Shown here: piece after piece, positions 6,426 to 10,548 of the stretch | Layout: each line of letters begins with the position of its first letter | Position numbering within the stretch: the first letter of the stretch is position 1 | NCBI GenBank assembly: GCA_028876585.1 | Contig: JAGWRL010000035.1 | Coordinates: forward strand, 1-10,548 | Direction of reading: 5' to 3' | DNA length: 10,548 bases | Origin: Pseudomonadota bacterium | GTDB lineage: Bacteria > Pseudomonadota > Alphaproteobacteria > Rhizobiales > Beijerinckiaceae | Made by a program: the position numbers and the translations under genes | Notes under the pieces: generated by a model | The model's input: only the letters and a program-made list of their open reading frames with translations | Told to the model about the DNA's origin: nothing | The model's database searches: none

Positions 6426-6480
6426 TCGCGGAACCCGCGTCGGCGAACGCCGGCCGCACAAGCGGAAATTGGGGGCATCG

Positions 6481-7119
6481 ATGGCTGAGAGCAAATCGGA
6501 CGCGCTGCGGTTGCAGATGATCAACGCGCAATTGCGCACCTGCGACATCAACGATCTCGACCTTCTCGCCGCCTTCGCCGCCGTGCCGCGCGAGGATTTC
6601 GTCGCGCCGGCGCAGCGCTCGCTAGCCTATGCCGACGGCGAAGTGGCCGCTGCGGGGCCGGCGGGCCGCAAAATGCTGAGCCCGCGCACGCTGGGTCTGC
6701 TGTTGAAAAGCGCGGCGCCGGTGAAGGGGGAGCGGGCGCTTGTGGTGGGCGACGGCGCCGGCTATGGCGCGGCGCTGCTCAACGCGCTCGGCCTCGACGT
6801 TGTTATGTTGGAGACGCAGGCGAGCGCCGCGCGGGCGGCCAATCCCGGCCCAGTGCGGATCGTCGAGGGGCCGCTGAACGCGCCGCCGCCGGGCGCCTTC
6901 GACGTCATCATCGTCAATGGCGCGTTCGAAGAGACGCCGCAGCGGCTGATCGCCGCGCTGGCCGAGGGCGGCCGGCTGGTGGGATTGCGCGCCGGATCGC
7001 CCGTCAAGCAGATCGTGCTGTTCGAGCGCGCGGGCGGCGGCGTCAGCGAACGGGCGCTCTATGACGCCAGCGGCGACGTGCTGCCCGGCTTCGCGCGCGC
7101 GGCCGCCTTCGCGCTGTGA
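6481..7119 (+). CDS. Protein-L-isoaspartate O-methyltransferase-like protein
   Basis: SAM-dependent methyltransferase fold of the PCMT family, 212 aa. True PCMT enzymes methylate L-isoaspartyl residues as a first step of protein repair. Family marks are MINAQL (13-18), the VPREDFV block (35-41), the LSP segment (66-68) where PCMT has ISQP or ISAP, the SAM-binding loop VVGDGAGYGAALL (88-100), an acidic residue at strand 2 (E111), and FDVIIVNGAFEETPQ (140-154) followed by GGRLV (163-167). Motif I normally reads EIGTGSGYQ; here it is VGDGAGYG, and the usual GQT before ISxP is GRK. It may therefore be a divergent or altered-function paralog. ATG 6481 is preceded by GGGGGC at 5 bases. It sits upstream of tolC, an order I remember from other Rhizobiales. 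Confidence 0.8.
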   Translation: MAESKSDALRLQMINAQLRTCDINDLDLLAAFAAVPREDFVAPAQRSLAYADGEVAAAGPAGRKMLSPRTLGLLLKSAAPVKGERALVVGDGAGYGAALLNALGLDVVMLETQASAARAANPGPVRIVEGPLNAPPPGAFDVIIVNGAFEETPQRLIAALAEGGRLVGLRAGSPVKQIVLFERAGGGVSERALYDASGDVLPGFARAAAFAL

Positions 7120-7146
7120 CGCGCGGCGACGCGGCGCAAAGTGTCT

Positions 7147-7233
7147 CATGTTTGCGACATGGCGGTGAATTTCACATCGGCGAAAGCGACCTTCGCGACG
7201 CCGAGGGTAGCCTGATGGTTAAGTTCGGCCTAA
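7147..7233 (+). promoter_or_regulatory. tolC upstream region: dyad and CtrA-like site
   Basis: The gap between the pcm-like gene and tolC (7120-7299) holds two candidate control signals. CATGT-TTGCG-ACATG at 7147-7161 is a perfect dyad. TTAA-N7-CTAA at 7219-7233 matches 7 of 8 fixed bases of the TTAA-N7-TTAA box of the alphaproteobacterial cell-cycle regulator CtrA. No convincing -35/-10 pair was found. Either site could be chance. Confidence 0.25.
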
Positions 7234-7299
7234 ATGTTTATGGCTCTGAAGGGGCCGATTCGCGTCGAGTCGGGCGGCGGCAGCGTGGTGAAAACGGGC

Positions 7300-8709
7300 A
7301 TGGGTGACGATAAGCGCAAATCGGCGCGCGAACGGACCTGGGCTTGCGGCGCGGGCGTGATCGCTCTCGCGTTGGCGACGGTTTCGGCGGCGAACGCGGA
7401 GACGATCGGCGGCGCGCTGATCAAATCCTATCTCAACAATCCCGACATCAACGCGCAGCGCGCGGCGGTGCGGGCGTCCGACGAGGGCGTTCCCGGCGCC
7501 AACGCCGGCTATCTGCCGACCGTGACGGCCAACGCCAACGCGGGCGTGAGCAGCGCTTTCAACCAGGACTCGAGCTTCGGGCTGCCCGCCAATATGACCA
7601 CGTTGCCGCGCGGCTACGGCGTCACCGTGCAGGAAAATCTGTTTAACGGCAACAAGACGTACAACTCGGTGCGCAAGGCGGAATCGACCGTGCTCGGCGC
7701 GCGCGAGCAATTGCGCTACACCGAGCAGAACACGCTGCTGACCGCGCTCACGAACTACATGAACGTGATGCGCGACGCCGCGACGCTCGATCTCAACCGC
7801 AGCAACGTCGATGTGCTGAAGGAGCAGCTGCGCCAGACCAAGGACCGGTTCAATGTCGGCGAGGTGACGCGCACCGACGTGGCGCAGGCGGAAGCCGCGC
7901 TGGCGCAGGCGCAGTCGGGTTACCTCACGTCGCAATCGACCTTGCAGGCCTCGATCGCCAATTATCGCCAGGTGATCGGCGACGAACCGCACAGCCTCGC
8001 GCCGGTCACCCCCGTGTCGCGGCTGTTGCCGTCCACTTTGACGCAGGCGATCGCCATTTCGCAGGTCGAACATCCCGCCATCACCGCTTACCTGCATGGC
8101 GTCGACGTGGCCCTGCTCAACGTCAAGATCAGCGAAGCGGCCTTGTACCCGAGCGTGAACCTGCAAGGCTCGCTGACCAAATCGTTCGATCCTCAGGGCT
8201 TTCTCGGCGGCGCCAAGATACTCTCGGGCTCCCTGGTCGGCCAGATCAACATTCCCATTTACGACGGCGGCGCGAGCTTCGCCTCGATCCGGCAGGCCAA
8301 GGAGCAGTTGAGCCAGCAGGAACTGACGGCCGATTCGCAGCGCGACAAGGTGCGCGCCTCGGTGGTCGCGGCCTGGGGCGCGAACCAGAACGCGCTCGGC
8401 GTGCTGCGGGCGGCCAAGGCGCAGGTGCAGGCGGCGGAAGTCGCGCTCGCCGGCGTGCGCGAGGAGGCCAAGGTCGGCCAGCGCACGACCTTCGACGTGC
8501 TCACCGCGCAGCAGACGTTGTTGCAGGCGCGCACCGCGCTGGTCAACGCGCAGCACGATCAAGTCGTGGATTCCTATACGCTGCTGTCGAATATCGGCCG
8601 GCTTTCGGTCAAAGCGCTCGGCCTCAGCGTCGCCGAATACGATCCGCGCGTGCATTTCGACAAGGTCAAGTCCAAACAGTTCGGCGTGCGCACGCCCGAC
8701 GGGCGCTGA
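7300..8709 (+). CDS. tolC: TolC-family outer-membrane efflux channel
   Basis: Outer-membrane trimeric channel component of type I secretion and multidrug efflux systems, 469 aa. The start at ATG 7300 gives a good signal peptide: charged MGDDKRKSARER, a hydrophobic core, then ATVSAANA with likely cleavage after residue 33. The frame is open to ATG 7234, but those starts add a non-signal-like tail. Two outer-membrane-efflux repeats follow. The first includes LNNPDINAQRAAVRAS and the periplasmic helices with AEAALAQAQSGYLTSQSTLQ. The second starts near ITAYLHGVDVALLNVKISEA and ends with the mirror-image helix VGQRTTFDVLTAQQTLLQAR. The inner-membrane pump and adaptor are not in the window, as is normal for a shared TolC. 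It lies between the pcm-like gene and popZ. Confidence 0.93.
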   Translation: MGDDKRKSARERTWACGAGVIALALATVSAANAETIGGALIKSYLNNPDINAQRAAVRASDEGVPGANAGYLPTVTANANAGVSSAFNQDSSFGLPANMTTLPRGYGVTVQENLFNGNKTYNSVRKAESTVLGAREQLRYTEQNTLLTALTNYMNVMRDAATLDLNRSNVDVLKEQLRQTKDRFNVGEVTRTDVAQAEAALAQAQSGYLTSQSTLQASIANYRQVIGDEPHSLAPVTPVSRLLPSTLTQAIAISQVEHPAITAYLHGVDVALLNVKISEAALYPSVNLQGSLTKSFDPQGFLGGAKILSGSLVGQINIPIYDGGASFASIRQAKEQLSQQELTADSQRDKVRASVVAAWGANQNALGVLRAAKAQVQAAEVALAGVREEAKVGQRTTFDVLTAQQTLLQARTALVNAQHDQVVDSYTLLSNIGRLSVKALGLSVAEYDPRVHFDKVKSKQFGVRTPDGR

Positions 8710-8836
8710 GGCGTCAGGCGCGTCTTTTCGACGGTTGCCTCGCGCGCGGGCATGAGCGATTCTGGCCAGCGAAAGCCGAGCGAATCGGTTGGATTGCGAC
8801 GGTCGCCGTCCGAGGCGGGGACGGGTGGAGGGTTGA

Positions 8837-9364
8837 ATGAGCGTGGCCGCGTCGAGCAACGAAAACGCCGAGACCGAGGCGCTGCGGCGGGCGCAGCGGG
8901 CGCACGAGCCGTCGATGGAGGAAATCCTCGCCTCGATCCGCGCCATCATCGCCGACGACCGCGAACCTTCGCCGCCCAAGCCGCAGATCGTCTATTCCAG
9001 CGACGCGCCGCGCGCCGCGTCGGCGGCCGAACCGGTGCGCTTGCAGGCCGCGCCGGCGCCCGCGGAGCCGGAGCCCGCGCCTTCGCCGCCGACGCCGACG
9101 GTCGTATGGTCGCGCGAGGACGCCGAGGCGCCAGCGCCGGCCGAAGAGGCGCCGCTGGTGTCCGACGAGACGGAGAGCGCGGTCTCCGCCGCGTTCCAGT
9201 CGCTGACCGACAGCATGGCGGCGCATGGGCTGGAAATGGCCGGGCAGATGGCGCGCGAGATGCTGCGGCCGATGATCAAGAGCTGGCTCGACGAAAACCT
9301 GCCGGCGATGGTCGAGCGGCTGGTGCGCGCGGAAATCCAGCGCGTCGCGCGCGGCGGGCGCTAG
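8837..9364 (+). CDS. popZ: Polar organizing protein PopZ (DUF2497)
   Basis: Cell-pole scaffold of alphaproteobacteria, 175 aa, close to the 177 residues of Caulobacter PopZ. In characterized species it forms a polar condensate that binds ParB-bound centromeres and cell-cycle proteins. The N-terminal partner-binding helix is clear: EPSMEEILASIRAIIADD (24-41). Residues about 43-108 form a disordered linker rich in proline, alanine and glutamate. The C-terminal oligomerization domain follows, with LTDSMAAHG (123-131), LRPMIKSWLDENLP (143-156), and VERLVRAEIQRVAR (159-172), the most conserved part of the family. GGAGGG at 8827-8832 lies 4 bases before ATG 8837. It follows tolC by 127 bases and faces parC head-on. 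I recall valS directly downstream of popZ in many relatives; here it is not. Confidence 0.95.
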   Translation: MSVAASSNENAETEALRRAQRAHEPSMEEILASIRAIIADDREPSPPKPQIVYSSDAPRAASAAEPVRLQAAPAPAEPEPAPSPPTPTVVWSREDAEAPAPAEEAPLVSDETESAVSAAFQSLTDSMAAHGLEMAGQMAREMLRPMIKSWLDENLPAMVERLVRAEIQRVARGGR

Positions 9365-9367
9365 CCG

Positions 9368-9389
9368 GCGCGCCTTTTCGCAGGCGCGC
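9368..9389. terminator. Stem-loop between convergent popZ and parC
   Basis: GCGCGCCT (9368-9375) pairs with AGGCGCGC (9382-9389) around a 6-base loop, TTTCGC. It lies in the 39-base gap between the two convergent stop codons, so it could end or stabilize both transcripts. Neither strand has a T-run after the stem, so a classical intrinsic terminator is not shown. Confidence 0.4.
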
Positions 9390-9403
9390 GGGGCGAGGCG
9401 GCG

Positions 9404-10548
9404 TCACCCCTCGAACTTGTTGTTCTTGGGGAAGCCCTTGGGCGGCAGGCGGCCGGCTTCGGCGCGGTTGCCGATAAATTCCTTCAATTCCGGCATTGCG
9501 ACGTTGAAGCTGCGGCCGGCCGAGTCGCGCCAGCCCATGCCGTCCTTCAGCGCGAACACGCGCGCGTCCGACAGGCCGCCGTCCTTGTAGCGTTGCAGCC
9601 TGACCCCCTTGCCGCGCGCCATCTCCGGGATTTGCCCGAGCGGGAAGGCCAGCAATTTGCGGTTCTCGCCGATCACGGCGACATGATCGCCCTGCGCGGG
9701 AACGGCGAGGCAGGCGACCGCCGGCGCCTCGACGCCGAGCACCGCGCGGCCCTTGCGGGTGGAGGAGATCAGATCGTCCTGCGGCGCGACGAAGCCGCGC
9801 CCGTCGCTCGCCGCGATCAAAGTTTTGGCGCCGGCGACATAGGGCCAGATGGCGACGATCGCCGCCGTCTCGTCGATGTCGGCCATCAGCCGCAGCGGCT
9901 CGCCGAGCGAGCGGCCGCCCGGCAGTTTCGAGGCGTCGAGCGTGAACGCCTTGCCGTCGCTCGCCAGCACCAGCAGTTTCGAGGTGGTCTCGGCGAAGAA
10001 CGAGCTTTGCAGGCTGTCGTCGCCCTTGAAGGTGGCGCCGGAGACGTCGGCGACATGGCCCTTCATCGCCCGAATCCAGCCCTTGCGCGACAGCAGCACG
10101 GTGATCGGCTCGCGCTCGATCAGCGATTCCGCCAGATCGACCACGACATCGGGCGGCGCCTCGAAAGTCGTGCGGCGCTTGCCGATTTTCGTCTCCGGCC
10201 CGTATTTCTTCTTGGTGTCGCGGATTTCATGCGCGATCACCTTCCATTGCTTGGCGTCAGAACCGAGCAGCGCCTCGATCTGCCCTTTCTCCTCCGCCAG
10301 CTCGCTCTCCTCCTTGCGCAGTTGCATCTCCTCCAGCCGGCGCAGCGAGCGCAGCCTTGTGTCGAGGATATAGTTGGCCTGCGTGTCGGAAAGCGCGAAG
10401 CGGGCGATCAGCGCGGGCTTGGGCTCGTCCTCCTCGCGCACGATGCGGATCACCTCGTCGAGATTGAGGTAGACGATCATCATGCCGGCGAGCAGTTCGA
10501 GCCGGCGCTCGATCGCGGCGAGGCGGTGGCGCGAGCGGCGCAGCAGCA
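9404..10548 (-). CDS. parC: DNA topoisomerase IV subunit A (C-terminal part)
   Basis: C-terminal half of ParC. The frame stays open to the right edge, so 380 residues are visible and the N-terminal part, with the catalytic tyrosine, lies outside. ParC with ParE unlinks replicated chromosomes. The first 110 visible residues are the tower and coiled-coil arm: HRLAAIERRLELLAG, then the signature-like NLDEVIRIVREEDEPK, FALSDTQANYILDTRLRSL, and a charged helix. The rest is the beta-pinwheel DNA-binding domain, with repeats such as VLLSRKGWIRAMKGH and LLVLASDGKAFTLD. The late MARGKGVRLQRYKDGGLSDA and final GRLPPKGFPKNNKF are typical of alphaproteobacterial ParC and separate it from GyrA, which has a QRRGGKG box. 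The gene is convergent with popZ. Confidence 0.96.
   Translation of the reverse strand, partial: LLRRSRHRLAAIERRLELLAGMMIVYLNLDEVIRIVREEDEPKPALIARFALSDTQANYILDTRLRSLRRLEEMQLRKEESELAEEKGQIEALLGSDAKQWKVIAHEIRDTKKKYGPETKIGKRRTTFEAPPDVVVDLAESLIEREPITVLLSRKGWIRAMKGHVADVSGATFKGDDSLQSSFFAETTSKLLVLASDGKAFTLDASKLPGGRSLGEPLRLMADIDETAAIVAIWPYVAGAKTLIAASDGRGFVAPQDDLISSTRKGRAVLGVEAPAVACLAVPAQGDHVAVIGENRKLLAFPLGQIPEMARGKGVRLQRYKDGGLSDARVFALKDGMGWRDSAGRSFNVAMPELKEFIGNRAEAGRLPPKGFPKNNKFEG

Noticed and set aside
7116..7307. Possible 63-codon gene between the pcm-like gene and tolC
   Set aside because: The peptide is not recognizable, no ribosome-binding site precedes it, and it overlaps the tolC start. A later ATG at 7214 in the same frame has no better support.
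8708..8741. Stem GAGGC/GCCTC after the tolC stop as a terminator
   Set aside because: Only five base pairs with a 24-base loop and no T-run after it, so it is not distinguishable from chance in GC-rich DNA.
7219..8979. 586-codon open frame on the - strand opposite tolC
   Set aside because: Its translation is arginine-, histidine- and glycine-rich low-complexity with no family resemblance, and the + strand gene is an unmistakable TolC. It is a by-product of GC-rich codon use.

Overview
This window reads as ordinary chromosome from a GC-rich alphaproteobacterium, most likely of the order Rhizobiales (Hyphomicrobiales). The evidence is the very high GC with strong third-position bias, a PopZ-type polar organizer protein (an alphaproteobacterial family), the gene order pcm-like / tolC / popZ that I remember from Rhizobiales, and a short palindromic intergenic repeat with CCCGCGAAAGCGGG-type arms that is common in that group. 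I cannot name the genus. I see no rRNA or tRNA genes, CRISPR array, insertion sequence or phage gene.

Layout. (1) 1-3277, + strand: a tightly packed branched-chain-amino-acid-type (HAAT family) ABC importer, livG (5' end outside the window), livF, livH, livM, with overlapping or nearly touching genes. No periplasmic binding protein is inside the window. (2) 3278-3418: a nested palindromic repeat between convergent genes. (3) 3419-5168, - strand: a two-gene operon encoding a two-component flavin-dependent monooxygenase, with an HpaH-C2/HsaA-like oxygenase followed by its small flavin reductase. (4) 5169-5339: a divergent control region with dyads and a TTGACA box. (5) 5340-5993, + strand: a TetR-family regulator with a TTG start. 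(6) 5984-6271, - strand: a small YciI-like protein whose 3' end overlaps that of tetR. (7) 6481-9364, + strand: a divergent isoaspartyl-methyltransferase-like protein, a TolC-type outer-membrane channel, and the polar organizer PopZ. (8) 9404-10548, - strand: the C-terminal half of topoisomerase IV subunit A (ParC), convergent to popZ.

How the parts may work together. The left half resembles a small uptake-and-oxidation module. The importer would bring in a small organic acid or aromatic compound; the reductase would supply reduced flavin to the oxygenase, which would hydroxylate the substrate; the divergent TetR protein would sense substrate or product and repress the oxygenase operon. The substrate is unknown. 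Key flavin-side residues of the oxygenase look conserved, but the positions that bind 4-hydroxyphenylacetate in HpaH-C2 do not. No ring-cleavage or other downstream catabolic gene is present, so the pathway is incomplete here. The right half is conserved housekeeping: export channel, cell-pole organization and chromosome decatenation.

The best candidate for something undescribed is the tetR / oxygenase / reductase unit with its compact operator region. It is a new member of known families rather than a new kind of system.
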